NCBI GenBank assembly: GCA_028868995.1 | Contig: JAGWTH010000017.1 | Coordinates: 1-64,000, forward strand | DNA: 64,000 nucleotides | Source of the DNA: Burkholderiales bacterium | GTDB taxonomy: Bacteria > Pseudomonadota > Gammaproteobacteria > Burkholderiales > Burkholderiaceae_C | Direction: 5' to 3' | Part shown: in pieces, positions 8,583-18,016 of the stretch | How positions within the stretch are numbered: position 1 is the first letter of the stretch | Layout: every line of letters begins with the position of its first letter | Program-made: the position numbers and the translations under genes | The notes under the pieces: model-generated | Seen by the model: only the letters and a program-made list of their open reading frames with translations | Databases searched by the model: none | Told to the model about the DNA's origin: nothing

Positions 8583-9017
8583 TCAGAAGCGGGTGCTTTC
8601 CCGTGTCAGACGGCGCCGCTCGACGACGGCCGCGCAGGCCTGGCGCTCGAACGGGTTGTCGCGGTAGGGATGGCGGCCGCGCAGCAGCTGCACCAGGCTG
8701 GCCAGCAGGTAGGCCGGCACGAACAGCGGGCCCCACCACTCGTACTGGCGCACGTGCACCTGCTCGTGCAGGCGCAGTTGCTCCAGGGCCGAACGGTCCA
8801 CGGCCAGGATCACGTGCCCCAGGGTCATCGCCGAGAAGCCCAGGCCGGCGGGCCCGCGCCCCAGCACGGCGCCGATGCGGCCGCCGCAGACTTCCACCAC
8901 GCCCTGGCGGCGGGCCACCCGGGCGCCGAACACCACCGCCACCGCGCCCAGCAGCAGCCCCGGCACCGTGTACGGTGCCGCCCACAGGTAGCGCAGCGTG
9001 CGTGCGGCCGGGGCCAT
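8583..9017 (-). CDS. Small membrane protein with HEQVH metallopeptidase-like motif
   Basis: A 144-residue protein of unknown function. It has a hydrophobic N-terminal segment (LWAAPYTVPGLLLGAVAVVF, about 11-30), a second hydrophobic stretch near FVPAYLLASLVQLL, and between them the sequence LHEQVHVRQYEWWGP. The HExxH pattern resembles zinc peptidase active sites (for example M48/M56 relatives), but no third ligand is obvious and the protein is far shorter than those families. It resembles conserved hypothetical proteins of Burkholderiales. Function is not assigned. Confidence 0.65.
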   Translation of the reverse strand: MAPAARTLRYLWAAPYTVPGLLLGAVAVVFGARVARRQGVVEVCGGRIGAVLGRGPAGLGFSAMTLGHVILAVDRSALEQLRLHEQVHVRQYEWWGPLFVPAYLLASLVQLLRGRHPYRDNPFERQACAAVVERRRLTRESTRF

Positions 9018-9078
9018 GGGGGCCCATTGTGGGGCGGGCCCGGAATTCCTGCACGGCGGCGGGCGCGGCCCGCGCCGC

Positions 9079-10176
9079 TCAGCGGGCGGAAGCGGGAATC
9101 GGCGCCAGCGGCGTTGCGACGTCGCCGCACTGCGCCCGGTGGCGCAGGGCCAGGTCGACCAGCATCAGGGCCAGCATGGCCTCGGCGATCGGGGTGGCGC
9201 GGATGCCCACGCAGGGGTCGTGGCGGCCCTTGGTGACGATCTGCGTCGCCTGGCCTTGCACGTCGATGGTGTCGCGCGGCGTGATGATGGAGCTGGTGGG
9301 CTTGATCGCGATCGACACCTCCAGGTCCTGGCCGGTGCTGATGCCGCCCAGGACACCGCCGGCGTTGTTGCTGGCGAAGCCGCCCGGCGTGAGCGCGTCG
9401 CCGTGCTCGGAGCCGCGCTGCTCCACGCTGCCGAAGCCGGCGCCGATCTCCACGCCCTTGACCGCGTTGATGCCCATCATCGCGTAGGCGATCTCGGCGT
9501 CGAGCTTGTCGAACAACGGCTGGCCCAGGCCCACCGGCATGCCGGTGGCGGTGACGCGGATGCGCGCGCCGCAGGAGTCGCCGGACTTGCGCAGGCTGTC
9601 CATGTAGGCCTCGAGGTCCGAGACGTCGGCCACGGGCGCGAAGAAGGGGTTGCGCGGCACGTGCTCCCAGCCCTGGAACGGGATTGCGATCTCGCCGACC
9701 TGCTGCATGCAGCCGCGCACGAGGGTGCCGTACTCCTGGTGCAGCCACTTCTTCGCCACCGCGCCGGCCGCGACCATGGGGGCGGTGAGGCGGGCGGAGG
9801 ATCGGCCACCGCCGCGCGGGTCGCGCAGGCCGTACTTCTCGAAGTAGGTGTAGTCGGCGTGGCCCGGGCGGAACTTGCTCGCGATCTCTCGGTAGTCCTT
9901 GCTGCGCTGGTCGGTGTTGCGGATCAGCAGGCAGATCGGCGTGCCGGTGGTGCGGCCCTCGTACACGCCCGAGAGGATCTCCACCTTGTCCTCTTCCTGG
10001 CGCTGAGTGACGTAACGGCTGGTGCCGGGGCGGCGGCGATCGAGGTCCGGCTGGATGTCGGCCTCGGACAGCTCCATGCCGGGCGGGCAGCCGTCGATCA
10101 CGCAGCCGATGGCCGGCCCGTGCGACTCGCCGAAGTTGGTGACCGCGAACAGGGTGCCGAAGGTGTTGCCGCTCAT
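9079..10176 (-). CDS. aroC: Chorismate synthase
   Basis: Last enzyme of the shikimate pathway: converts 5-enolpyruvylshikimate-3-phosphate to chorismate using reduced FMN. The 365-residue protein starts [20 protein letters not shown], containing signature 1 ([18 protein letters not shown]). The Arg-rich segment [20 protein letters not shown], the [21 protein letters not shown] segment with the second signature ([12 protein letters not shown]) and the C-terminal THPCVG-like region ([12 protein letters not shown]) are all present. Length matches the family. Confidence 0.97.
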   Translation of the reverse strand: MSGNTFGTLFAVTNFGESHGPAIGCVIDGCPPGMELSEADIQPDLDRRRPGTSRYVTQRQEEDKVEILSGVYEGRTTGTPICLLIRNTDQRSKDYREIASKFRPGHADYTYFEKYGLRDPRGGGRSSARLTAPMVAAGAVAKKWLHQEYGTLVRGCMQQVGEIAIPFQGWEHVPRNPFFAPVADVSDLEAYMDSLRKSGDSCGARIRVTATGMPVGLGQPLFDKLDAEIAYAMMGINAVKGVEIGAGFGSVEQRGSEHGDALTPGGFASNNAGGVLGGISTGQDLEVSIAIKPTSSIITPRDTIDVQGQATQIVTKGRHDPCVGIRATPIAEAMLALMLVDLALRHRAQCGDVATPLAPIPASAR

Positions 10177-10222
10177 GCGGCGATTATCCCAGAGGCCGTC
10201 GCCGACCCCGGGCGGCCGGGGC

Positions 10223-10687
10223 TCAGAGCTGCGCGGTCGGCTGCGCGTCGTCCGAGGCCGGCCAGTCGCGGATGTAGGCCTTGAGCATGCGGTTCTCGAA
10301 GTTCTGGCTGTCCACGACCGCCTTGGCGACGTCGTAGAAGCTGATCACGCCCATCAGCATGCGGGCGTCCATGACCGGCATGTAGCGGGCATGGCGCTCC
10401 AGCATCATGCGGCGGACCTCGTCGAGCTCGGTCTCCATGGTGCAGGTGAGCGGGTGGTCGTCCATGGCGGTGCGCACGAGCGTGTCGCCCACCTTGTTCC
10501 TGCTGGCCACGAAGCACTGGATCACCTCGCGGAAGGTGAGCATGCCCACCAGGTCGCCGTGCTCCATCACCACCAGGGAACCGATATCCTTGTCGGCCAT
10601 GACTTCGATTGCGCGTGCGACGGGCTCGTCGGGCGAGACGGTGTACAGGGTGTTGCCCTTCACCCGCAGGATGTCGCTGACTTTCAT
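10223..10687 (-). CDS. Two-CBS-domain protein
   Basis: A 154-residue cytoplasmic protein made of two CBS domains, which commonly bind adenosyl nucleotides. The first covers about 1-60 ([20 protein letters not shown], then [16 protein letters not shown]), the second about 70-130 ([20 protein letters not shown], then [15 protein letters not shown]). No catalytic domain is attached. It is divergent from metY with a 93-base gap. Ligand and partner are unknown. Confidence 0.88.
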   Translation of the reverse strand: MKVSDILRVKGNTLYTVSPDEPVARAIEVMADKDIGSLVVMEHGDLVGMLTFREVIQCFVASRNKVGDTLVRTAMDDHPLTCTMETELDEVRRMMLERHARYMPVMDARMLMGVISFYDVAKAVVDSQNFENRMLKAYIRDWPASDDAQPTAQL

Positions 10688-10702
10688 GGCTGCCTCCTAG
10701 GG

Positions 10703-10726
10703 CCCGGCGTACTTTCGGGTACCGGG
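10703..10726. promoter_or_regulatory. Inverted repeat in the CBS protein/metY divergent intergenic region
   Basis: Bulged inverted repeat (CCCGGcGTAC, six-base loop, GTACCGGG) in the 93-base region shared by the divergent CBS-protein and metY start sites. It could be a regulator site or an mRNA hairpin. I see no SAM riboswitch-sized structure here, since the leader is too short. Confidence 0.3.
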
Positions 10727-10780
10727 TCGGAAGGAATATAGCCCACAATCCGCAGCAGTTCCACTGGAGGGTTTCGCCCC

Positions 10781-12076
10781 ATGCCCGGTTATTCCGACCC
10801 CGGATTCGACACGCTGGCCCTGCACGCCGGCGCCGCTCCCGACCCCGCGACCGGCGCCCGCGCCGTGCCGATCCACCTGAGCACCTCGTTCGTCTTCGAG
10901 TCCAGCGACCACGCCGCCGCCCTGTTCAACCTGGAGCGCTCCGGCCACGTCTATTCGCGCATCAGCAATCCGACCAACGCCGTGCTCGAACAGCGGGTGG
11001 CCGCGCTGGAGGGCGGGGTCGGGGCCATCACCACCGCCAGCGGCCAGGCGGCCCTGCACCTGGCCATCGCCACCCTGATGGGCGCCGGCTCGCACATCGT
11101 GGCCAGCACCGCGCTCTACGGCGGCTCGCAGAACCTGCTGCACTACACCCTGCGCCGCTTCGGCATTGAAACCACCTTCGTGCAGCCGGGCGACGTCGAC
11201 GGCTGGCGCGCCGCCATCCGGCCGGAGACGAAGCTGCTGTTCGGGGAGACGGTGGGCAACCCCGGCCTCGACGTGCTGGACATCCCCACCGTCTCGGCGA
11301 TCGCGCACGACGCCGGCCTGCCCTTGCTGGTCGATTCGACTTTCACCACCCCTTACCTGATGAAGCCGCTGGACCTGGGCGCCGACCTGGTCTACCACTC
11401 GGCCACCAAGTTCCTGTCCGGCCACGGCACGGTGATCGGCGGCGTGGTGGTGGACGGCGGCGGCTTCGACTGGGAGGGCTCGGGCCGCTTCGCCGAGCTC
11501 ACCGCGCCCTACGAGGGCTTCCACGGCATGGTGTTCAGCGAGGAGGCGACGGTGGGCGCCTTCCTGCTGCGCGCGCGGCGCGAGGGCCTGCGCGACTTCG
11601 GCGCCAGCATGAGCCCGCACACCGCCTGGCTGATCCTGCAGGGCATCGAGACGCTGCCGCTGCGCATGGAGCGCCACATGGCCAACACCCGCAAGGTGGT
11701 GGAGTTCCTGGCCGCGCATCCCTTCGTCACGCGGGTCGGCCACCCGATGCTGGAGTCCCACCCCAGCCACGCGCTCGCGCAGAAGCTGCTGCCCAAGGGC
11801 GCCGGCTCGGTGTTCAGCTTCGACCTGAAGGGCAGCCGCGAACAGGGCAAGCGCTTCATCGAGACGCTGAAGATCTTCAGCCACCTGGCCAACGTGGGCG
11901 ACTGCCGTTCGCTGGTGATCCACCCGGCCAGCACCACGCACTTCCGCATGACCGACGAAGCCCTCAAGGCCGCCGGCATCGGCCCCGGCACCATCCGCCT
12001 GTCGATCGGCCTGGAGGACCCGGACGACCTGGTCGACGACCTCAAGCGGGCCCTGCGCGCCGCCGAGAAGGCATGA
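10781..12076 (+). CDS. metY: O-acetylhomoserine sulfhydrylase (PLP-dependent)
   Basis: PLP enzyme of the Cys/Met metabolism family (gamma family) that makes homocysteine from O-acetylhomoserine and sulfide. At 431 residues it has MetY length, longer than MetB/MetC/MetZ (about 380-400). The PLP lysine is K210 in LVYHSATKFLSGHG. N-terminal YSRISNPTNAVLEQRVAALE and SGQAALHLAIATLM are typical. A C-terminal block, DCRSLVIHPASTTHF, contacts substrate in this family. It begins a tight run with an alpha/beta hydrolase (10-base gap) and a P450 (4-base gap). MetZ (O-succinylhomoserine) activity is the main alternative. Confidence 0.9.
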   Translation: MPGYSDPGFDTLALHAGAAPDPATGARAVPIHLSTSFVFESSDHAAALFNLERSGHVYSRISNPTNAVLEQRVAALEGGVGAITTASGQAALHLAIATLMGAGSHIVASTALYGGSQNLLHYTLRRFGIETTFVQPGDVDGWRAAIRPETKLLFGETVGNPGLDVLDIPTVSAIAHDAGLPLLVDSTFTTPYLMKPLDLGADLVYHSATKFLSGHGTVIGGVVVDGGGFDWEGSGRFAELTAPYEGFHGMVFSEEATVGAFLLRARREGLRDFGASMSPHTAWLILQGIETLPLRMERHMANTRKVVEFLAAHPFVTRVGHPMLESHPSHALAQKLLPKGAGSVFSFDLKGSREQGKRFIETLKIFSHLANVGDCRSLVIHPASTTHFRMTDEALKAAGIGPGTIRLSIGLEDPDDLVDDLKRALRAAEKA

Positions 12077-12086
12077 GGAGGCCACG

Positions 12087-12893
12087 ATGGAACTGATCGT
12101 CCAGGGTGCGCGCACCTTCTGCTACACCGGCGGCCGGCCGTTCGACCCCGCCCAACCCACCGTGGTGTTCGTGCACGGCGTGCTCAACGACCACAGCGTC
12201 TGGATCCTGCAGACCCGCTGGTTCGCCCACCACGGCTGGAACGTGCTGGCGCCCGACCTGCCGGGCCACTGCAAGAGCCAGGGCGAGCCGCCCAAGAGCG
12301 TCGAGGAGGCCGCCGAGTTCGTGCTGGCGTTGCTGGACGCCGCCGGCGTGCGCAAGGCGGCGCTGGTGGGCCACAGCTTCGGCTCGCTGGCCGTGCTGGA
12401 AGCGGCCGCGCGCGCACCGGAGCGGGTGTCGCACCTGGCCCTGGTGGGCACGGCCTTCCCGATGAAGGTCTCGCCCGCGCTGCTGGAGAACTCCCTCAAC
12501 GCGCCGCTGAAGGCGATAGCCATGGTGAACACCTATTCGCTGTCGACGCTGGCGCCGCCGCCCTCGGCCCTGGGCCCGGGCACCTGGCTGTACGGCGGCT
12601 CGCGTGCGCTGATGAAGCGGGTGCTGGCCAGCAACCGGCAGGTCAACGTGTTCCACCGCGGCTTCGTCGCCTGCGACAGCTACGCCGGCGGCGAGGAGGC
12701 GATGGCGAAGGTGCAGTGCCCGGTGCTGTTCCTGCTGGGGCGCAACGACGCGATGACGCCGCCCAAGGCAGCGCAGTCGCTGCAGGCAAGGGCCCGCCAG
12801 GCGAAGACCGTGCTGGTCGACGGCGGCCACCAGATGATGGCGGAGGCGCCCGACGCGGTGCTGTTCGCGCTGCGCGATTTCCTGCAAGGCTGA
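12087..12893 (+). CDS. Alpha/beta hydrolase
   Basis: A 268-residue cytoplasmic serine hydrolase-type protein. The oxyanion-region motif VVFVHGVLNDHSVW (about 31-44), nucleophile elbow VGHSFGSLAV (Ser catalytic) and late GGHQMMAEAPDAV (catalytic His) are visible; the acid is probably in FLLGRNDAMTP. It is preceded by GAGGCC-type spacing directly after metY and followed four bases later by the P450. Substrate unknown; an esterase or a C-C hydrolase role fits equally. Confidence 0.87.
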   Translation: MELIVQGARTFCYTGGRPFDPAQPTVVFVHGVLNDHSVWILQTRWFAHHGWNVLAPDLPGHCKSQGEPPKSVEEAAEFVLALLDAAGVRKAALVGHSFGSLAVLEAAARAPERVSHLALVGTAFPMKVSPALLENSLNAPLKAIAMVNTYSLSTLAPPPSALGPGTWLYGGSRALMKRVLASNRQVNVFHRGFVACDSYAGGEEAMAKVQCPVLFLLGRNDAMTPPKAAQSLQARARQAKTVLVDGGHQMMAEAPDAVLFALRDFLQG

Positions 12894-12897
12894 CGCG

Positions 12898-14172
12898 ATG
12901 CAGGTCACGCCGCCGATGAGCCCCGGGCGCGCGCGCGAGATCGCCGCGTCCTTCGACCTGCGCGCGCTGCCGCCGGACTTCCACGCCAACCCCTACCCGG
13001 TCTACGCCGCGCTGCGCGAACAGGAGCCGGTGCGGCGCATGCCGGACGGCTCCTGGTTCCTCACCCGCCATGCCGACCTGGTGGCGGTGTACCGCGACGC
13101 GCAGGGGTTCAGCTCCGACAAGAAGGTGGAGTTCACGCCGAAATACGGCGAGGGCGCCCCGCTGCTGGAGCACCACACCACCAGCCTCGTCTTCAACGAC
13201 CCGCCGCTGCACACGCGCGTGCGCAAGCTGATCATGGGCGCCCTCACCCGCCGCGCGATCGCCGACATGGAGCCCGGCCTGGTGAAGCTGGTGGACCAGC
13301 TCCTGGACGCCATCGAAGCGAAGGGCGGCGGCGACCTGATCGAGGACTTCGCCTCGGCGATTCCCGTGGAGATCATCGGCAACCTGCTGGGCGTGCCGCA
13401 TGCCGAGCGCGGGCCGCTGCGCGGCTGGTCGCTGGCCATCCTGGGCGCGCTGGAGCCGAAGCTCACGCGCGAGCAGGAAGACCTGGGCAACCGCAGCGTG
13501 CTCGAATTTCTGGACTACCTGAAGATCCTGGTGGCCGAGCGCCGCCGGCACCCGGGCGACCCCGAGCACGACGTGCTCACGCGGCTGATCCAGGGAGAAG
13601 GCGCCGGCGAGCAGCTGACCGAGACCGAGCTGCTGCAGAACTGCATCTTCATCCTCAACGCCGGCCACGAGACCACCACCAACCTGATCGGCAATGCGCT
13701 GGTGGCGCTGCAGGAGTGGCCGGGCGAGAAGGAGCGGCTGCTGGCCGCGATCGGCCGGCGGCCGGACTGGGCGGCGCTGGAGCCGCTCATGACGCTGGCG
13801 GTCGACGAGTTCCTGCGCTTCGAGTCCTCCAACCAGCTGGGCAACCGGCGGGCGCTGCGCGCCTGCGAGGTGGGCGGCGTGGCGCTGCCCGAGGGTGCGC
13901 TGGTGACGCTGTGCATCGGCGCGGCGAACCGCGACCCGGCGCAGTTCGGCGAGGCGGAGGTGATGGACCTGCGGCGCGAAGACAACCGGCACCTGGCCTT
14001 CGGCTTCGGCATCCACCAGTGCGCGGGCCTGAGCCTGGCGCGGCTGGAGGGACGCATCGCGATCGGGCGCTTCCTGGCGCGCTTCCCGCGCTACCGGCTC
14101 ACCGAAGCGCCGACGCGCGGCGGGCGGGCGCGGTTCCGGGGGTTCCTGCGGGCGCCGTTCGCGGTGGAGTGA
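12898..14172 (+). CDS. Cytochrome P450
   Basis: A 424-residue soluble bacterial P450 monooxygenase. The I-helix reads NAGHETTTNLIGNALVAL, the K-helix ExxR is EFLR, and the heme-binding loop is FGFGIHQCAGLSLARLE with the axial Cys at about 375. There is no N-terminal anchor. No ferredoxin or ferredoxin reductase lies nearby, so redox partners come from elsewhere. It closes the metY-hydrolase-P450 run. Substrate is not deducible. Confidence 0.94.
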   Translation: MQVTPPMSPGRAREIAASFDLRALPPDFHANPYPVYAALREQEPVRRMPDGSWFLTRHADLVAVYRDAQGFSSDKKVEFTPKYGEGAPLLEHHTTSLVFNDPPLHTRVRKLIMGALTRRAIADMEPGLVKLVDQLLDAIEAKGGGDLIEDFASAIPVEIIGNLLGVPHAERGPLRGWSLAILGALEPKLTREQEDLGNRSVLEFLDYLKILVAERRRHPGDPEHDVLTRLIQGEGAGEQLTETELLQNCIFILNAGHETTTNLIGNALVALQEWPGEKERLLAAIGRRPDWAALEPLMTLAVDEFLRFESSNQLGNRRALRACEVGGVALPEGALVTLCIGAANRDPAQFGEAEVMDLRREDNRHLAFGFGIHQCAGLSLARLEGRIAIGRFLARFPRYRLTEAPTRGGRARFRGFLRAPFAVE

Positions 14173-14198
14173 GCGGGGAGCCGGGGTTCGCCTGCGGC

Positions 14199-15401
14199 TC
14201 AGAGCACGTCGCTCAGGTACAGCGACGACAGCCGCCCGCTCTCCCACATCTTCGCGGTGGCCACGTTCACGGGCAGCAGCAGCGCCCGCATCAGCGGCTC
14301 CAGCGAGGTGGAGCGCACGTCGGCCAGCATCACGTAGCGCGTGCCGTCCTGGTCCTCCAGCTCGTTGAGGCGGCCGATCCAGTCCAGCTGCACCAGGGCC
14401 TGCAGCACCGGCTCGAGCTGCAGCACGTCGACCTGCATGCGCGCGCCCAGCTCGGTCGCCGTGAGACCGTGCCGGGCGGTGGGTCCCGCCCGCTTCAGCA
14501 GCGCCAGCACCTCCAGCGCCAGCTGGAACTGCCAGCCGTGCCCGCCGGGCAGCCGGCGCGGGCCGGCCAGCAGCGCCGGCAGGTAGGCCGCGATCACCGC
14601 GCCCAGCAGCACGATCACCCAGGTGATGTAGATCCAGACCAGCAGGATGGGCACGGTGGCGAAGGCGCCGTACACCATCGAGTAGGTGGGCACCTTGGCG
14701 ATGTACCAGGCGAGCATCCGCTTGGCGAGCTCCAGTCCCACCGCGGCGAACAGGCCGCCGGCCAGCGCATGGGGGCGCTTCACCGGGGTGTTGGGCACGT
14801 AGCGGTACAGCGCCATGAAGGCGCCCACCAACAGCGCGAACTCCACCAGGTCGATCAGCAGGCCCAGCGTGCCGGGCAGCCGGGTCACCAGGCCGCGGCC
14901 GGCCGAGATCACGTACGAGGTGGTGCCCAGGCTGGCGGCCAGCAGCAGCGGGCCCAGCGTGAGCGTGGCCCAGTAGATCATCACGCGCTGGCCCAGCGGG
15001 CGCGGGCGGCGCACGCGCCAGATGTTGTTCAGCGTGCGGTCGATGGTCAGCACCAGGGCGGTGGCGCTCACCACCAGCGCCGCCAGGCCGACGCCGCCCA
15101 GGCGGCTCGCCTTGCCGGCGAACTGCGTGAGGTAGCCCAGCACCTGGCGCGAGATCGCCTCGGGCACCAGGCTCTGCACCAGCCAGGCCTGCAGGTTGGC
15201 CTGCAGCTTGCCGAAGATGGGGAAGGCCGTGAAGATCGCCAGGGCCACCGTGAAGAACGGCACCAGGGCGATGGTGGTGGTGAAGGTCAGGCTGCTGGCG
15301 GTGAGGCCCAGGCGGTCCTCGCGGAAGCGTTCGCGCAGCGTCGCCAGCGTCGGCACCCAGGGGAAGCGGGCGAGGTCGGCGAGGAACTGGCGCGGATTCA
15401 T
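14199..15401 (-). CDS. YihY/BrkB-family inner-membrane protein
   Basis: A 400-residue membrane protein of the YihY family (once called RNase BN, now not considered an RNase). Starts MNPRQFLADLARFPWVPTLA; about six hydrophobic helices lie within residues 30-280, including LTASSLTFTTTIALVPFFTV and ITWVIVLLGAVIAAYLPALL. The C-terminal third is soluble and winged-helix-like (LTATELGARMQVDVLQLEPV). Function in bacteria is not established. It is convergent with the P450 and divergent from the DUF2069 gene. Confidence 0.9.
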   Translation of the reverse strand: MNPRQFLADLARFPWVPTLATLRERFREDRLGLTASSLTFTTTIALVPFFTVALAIFTAFPIFGKLQANLQAWLVQSLVPEAISRQVLGYLTQFAGKASRLGGVGLAALVVSATALVLTIDRTLNNIWRVRRPRPLGQRVMIYWATLTLGPLLLAASLGTTSYVISAGRGLVTRLPGTLGLLIDLVEFALLVGAFMALYRYVPNTPVKRPHALAGGLFAAVGLELAKRMLAWYIAKVPTYSMVYGAFATVPILLVWIYITWVIVLLGAVIAAYLPALLAGPRRLPGGHGWQFQLALEVLALLKRAGPTARHGLTATELGARMQVDVLQLEPVLQALVQLDWIGRLNELEDQDGTRYVMLADVRSTSLEPLMRALLLPVNVATAKMWESGRLSSLYLSDVL

Positions 15402-15425
15402 TGCTCGCTATGATGCCATTGCCCC

Positions 15426-15779
15426 ATGAAAAGCCCCGCCGTCCCCGTCCCCCCCGCCGTCGAAGCCACCCGCTGGATCGCCGTGGCCAGCCTGCTCGGG
15501 CTGATCGTCCTGGGCCTCGTGTGGGAGCTGTGGCTGCCCGCGCGTCCCAGCCCCTGGGCGGTGAAGGTGCTGCCCCTGTGCATCCCCGTCGCCGGGCTGC
15601 TCAAGCGCCGCATGTACACCTATCGCTGGGTCAGCCTGCTGGTGTGGCCCTATTTCATGGAAGGCGTGGTCCGCGCGAACGAGGGCCTGGCCCCGGCGCT
15701 GGAGATCGCGCTGTCCCTCAGCCTCTTCCTCGCCTGCGGGCTGCACGTGCGCCTGCGCCTGCGCCACTCACCGAAATGA
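15426..15779 (+). CDS. DUF2069 membrane protein
   Basis: A 117-residue inner-membrane protein matching DUF2069. Hydrophobic helices are visible at WIAVASLLGLIVLGLVWELW, WAVKVLPLCIPVAGLL and LEIALSLSLFLACGLHV, with the conserved KRRMYTYRWVSLLVWPYF segment. Its stop overlaps the start of the FAD-dependent dehydrogenase gene by 4 bases (ATGA), so the two are translationally coupled. Confidence 0.85.
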   Translation: MKSPAVPVPPAVEATRWIAVASLLGLIVLGLVWELWLPARPSPWAVKVLPLCIPVAGLLKRRMYTYRWVSLLVWPYFMEGVVRANEGLAPALEIALSLSLFLACGLHVRLRLRHSPK

Positions 15780-17194
15780 ACGCCCTGATCCCGCACCTGC
15801 GCGCCGCTGTCGGCGCCGCCAACGTCCTCACCGAAGGCGACCTCAGTGCCTGGGAGCAGGACTGGCGCAAGCGCTCGCGCGGCAAGGCGCTGGCCGTGGT
15901 GCGGCCCGGCTCCACCGACGAAGTGGCGGCGGTCGTACGCGCCTGCGCCGCCGCCGGCACGCCCATCGTGCCCCAGGGCGGCAACACCGGCCTGGTGGTG
16001 GGCGGCGTGCCGGATGCCTCGGGCCGCGAGGTGGTCCTGAGCCTCACGCGCATGAACAAGGTCCGCGCCATCGACCCGGCCAACCTCGCCATGACGGTGG
16101 ACGCCGGCTGCGTGCTGCAGAACCTGCAGCTGGCCGCCGAGGAGGCCGGCCTGCTGTTCCCCCTGAGCCTGGCCGCCGAGGGCAGCTGCACCATCGGCGG
16201 CAACCTCGCCACCAACGCCGGCGGCACCCAGGTGCTGCGCTACGGCAACACGCGCGAGCTGTGCCTGGGCCTGGAGGTGGTCACGGCGCAGGGCGAGGTC
16301 TGGAACGGCCTGACCGGCCTGCGCAAGGACAACACCGGCTACGACCTGCGCGACCTGTTCATCGGCAGCGAGGGCACGCTGGGCGTGATCACCGGCGCCA
16401 CCCTGAAGCTCTACCCCCTGCCCGCGGCCACGCTCACCGCCTGGGCCGCGGTGCCCTCGCTGGAGGCGGCCGTGACGCTGCTGGGGCTGGCGCGCAGGCA
16501 CCTGGGCGCGGGCCTCACCGGCTTCGAGGTGATGGGGCAGTTCGCCCTGGGCCTGGCCGACAAGCACTACCCCCACCTGCGTGTGCCCCTGTTCCGCGAC
16601 CATCCCTATTGCGTGCTGCTGGAGAACGCCGACCAGGAATCCGAAAGCCATGCCCGCGGCCAGTTCGAGCGGCTGCTGGAAGCCGCGCTGGAGGACGGCT
16701 GCGCGGCCGACGCCGTGGTGGCCGAGAACATCGGCCAGGCACGGCAGCTGTGGCACATCCGCGAGTCGATCCCGCTGGCCCAGGCCGAGGAAGGCCTGAA
16801 CATCAAGCACGACATCTCGCTGCCGGTGTCGCGCATCCCGGCCTTCTGCGCCGAGACCGACGCCCTGCTGCGCCAGGAGATCGCGGGCGTGCGGCTGGTC
16901 AACTTCGGCCACCTGGGCGACGGCAACCTGCACTACAACGTGCAGGCGCCCGAAGGCGGCGACATGAAGGCCTTCCTCGACGCCAACGAGGAGCGGGTGA
17001 ACAAGCTGGTGTACGACCAGGTCAAGCGCTTCGACGGCTCGATCTCGGCGGAGCACGGCATCGGCGCGCTCAAGGTGGGCAAGCTGCCCGAGTACAAGTC
17101 GCCGGTGGCGATCGCGATGATGCGCTCGCTGAAGCTGGCGCTGGACCCGCAGGGGCTGCTGAATCCGGGGCGGGTGGTGCCGGGCGGCCATTGA
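15776..17194 (+). CDS. FAD-binding 2-hydroxyacid dehydrogenase (D2HGDH/D-lactate type)
   Basis: A 472-residue flavoprotein of the GlcD/D-2-hydroxyglutarate dehydrogenase group. The PCMH FAD domain has VPQGGNTGLVVGGVPDASG (about 62-80) and ATNAGGTQVLRYGNTRELCL; the C-terminal oxidase domain has LVNFGHLGDGNLHYNVQAPE (metal/substrate His region) and ends with SAEHGIGALKVGKLPEYKSP and LKLALDPQGLLNPGRV. Likely substrate is D-2-hydroxyglutarate, D-lactate or a related 2-hydroxyacid; the sequence does not discriminate. It overlaps DUF2069 by 4 bases. Confidence 0.9.
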   Translation: MNALIPHLRAAVGAANVLTEGDLSAWEQDWRKRSRGKALAVVRPGSTDEVAAVVRACAAAGTPIVPQGGNTGLVVGGVPDASGREVVLSLTRMNKVRAIDPANLAMTVDAGCVLQNLQLAAEEAGLLFPLSLAAEGSCTIGGNLATNAGGTQVLRYGNTRELCLGLEVVTAQGEVWNGLTGLRKDNTGYDLRDLFIGSEGTLGVITGATLKLYPLPAATLTAWAAVPSLEAAVTLLGLARRHLGAGLTGFEVMGQFALGLADKHYPHLRVPLFRDHPYCVLLENADQESESHARGQFERLLEAALEDGCAADAVVAENIGQARQLWHIRESIPLAQAEEGLNIKHDISLPVSRIPAFCAETDALLRQEIAGVRLVNFGHLGDGNLHYNVQAPEGGDMKAFLDANEERVNKLVYDQVKRFDGSISAEHGIGALKVGKLPEYKSPVAIAMMRSLKLALDPQGLLNPGRVVPGGH

Positions 17195-17206
17195 GATAAT
17201 CCCCCC

Positions 17207-18016
17207 ATGACGCGCCCCGTCCGCTCCCAGTACGAAGACTTCATGCGCCATGTGTACACCCATGGCACGCCCAAGACCGACCGCACCGGCACCGGCACGC
17301 GCAGCGTGTTCGGCTACCAGATGCGCTTCGACCTGAACGAGGGCTTCCCGCTGGTGACGACCAAGAAGGTCCACCTCAAGTCCATCATCCACGAGCTGCT
17401 GTGGTTCCTGGAGGGCTCGAGCAACAACAACGACCTGCGCGAGCGCGGCGTGACCATCTGGGACGAGTGGGCCCGCGAGGACGGCGACCTGGGCCCGGTG
17501 TACGGCGTGCAGTGGCGCAGCTGGCCCACGCCCGACGGCGGCCACGTCGACCAGATCGCCGAGGCGGTCAAGACGATCAAGACGAATCCGGACTCGCGCC
17601 GCATCATCGTCAGCGCCTGGAACGTGGCCGACATCCCCAGGATGGCGCTGGCGCCCTGCCACGCCTTCTTCCAGTTCTACGTGGCCGACGGCAAGCTGTC
17701 CTGCCAGCTGTACCAGCGCAGCGCCGACATCTTCCTCGGCGTGCCCTTCAACATCGCCAGCTACGCGCTGCTCACGCACATGATGGCGCAGCAGTGCGAC
17801 CTGGGCGTGGGCGACTTCATCTGGACCGGCGGCGACTGCCACATCTACAGCAACCACCACGAGCAGGTGGAGCTGCAACTGAGCCGCCAGCCCTACCCCT
17901 ATCCCACGCTGAACATCAAGCGCAAGCCCGCCTCGATCTTCGACTACCGGTACGAGGACTTCGAGGTGCTGGACTACCAGTGCCACGGGGCGATCAAGGC
18001 GCCCGTGGCCGTCTGA
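17207..18016 (+). CDS. thyA: Thymidylate synthase
   Basis: Converts dUMP and methylenetetrahydrofolate to dTMP and dihydrofolate. 269 residues, near the 264 norm. Opens with [20 protein letters not shown] and [15 protein letters not shown]; the catalytic Cys is C151 in [14 protein letters not shown], and the dUMP-binding [20 protein letters not shown] segment follows. Its stop overlaps the folA start by one base (TGATG), coupling it with the enzyme that regenerates tetrahydrofolate. Confidence 0.98.
   Translation: MTRPVRSQYEDFMRHVYTHGTPKTDRTGTGTRSVFGYQMRFDLNEGFPLVTTKKVHLKSIIHELLWFLEGSSNNNDLRERGVTIWDEWAREDGDLGPVYGVQWRSWPTPDGGHVDQIAEAVKTIKTNPDSRRIIVSAWNVADIPRMALAPCHAFFQFYVADGKLSCQLYQRSADIFLGVPFNIASYALLTHMMAQQCDLGVGDFIWTGGDCHIYSNHHEQVELQLSRQPYPYPTLNIKRKPASIFDYRYEDFEVLDYQCHGAIKAPVAV

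Noticed and set aside
10688-10780. SAM riboswitch upstream of metY
   Set aside because: The leader is under 95 bases, shared with a divergent gene, and shows only one bulged hairpin, which is too little for a known SAM riboswitch class.
15650-17986. Long minus-strand frame (778 codons) opposite the FAD dehydrogenase and thyA
   Set aside because: Low-complexity shadow translation; both plus-strand genes are complete and well conserved.
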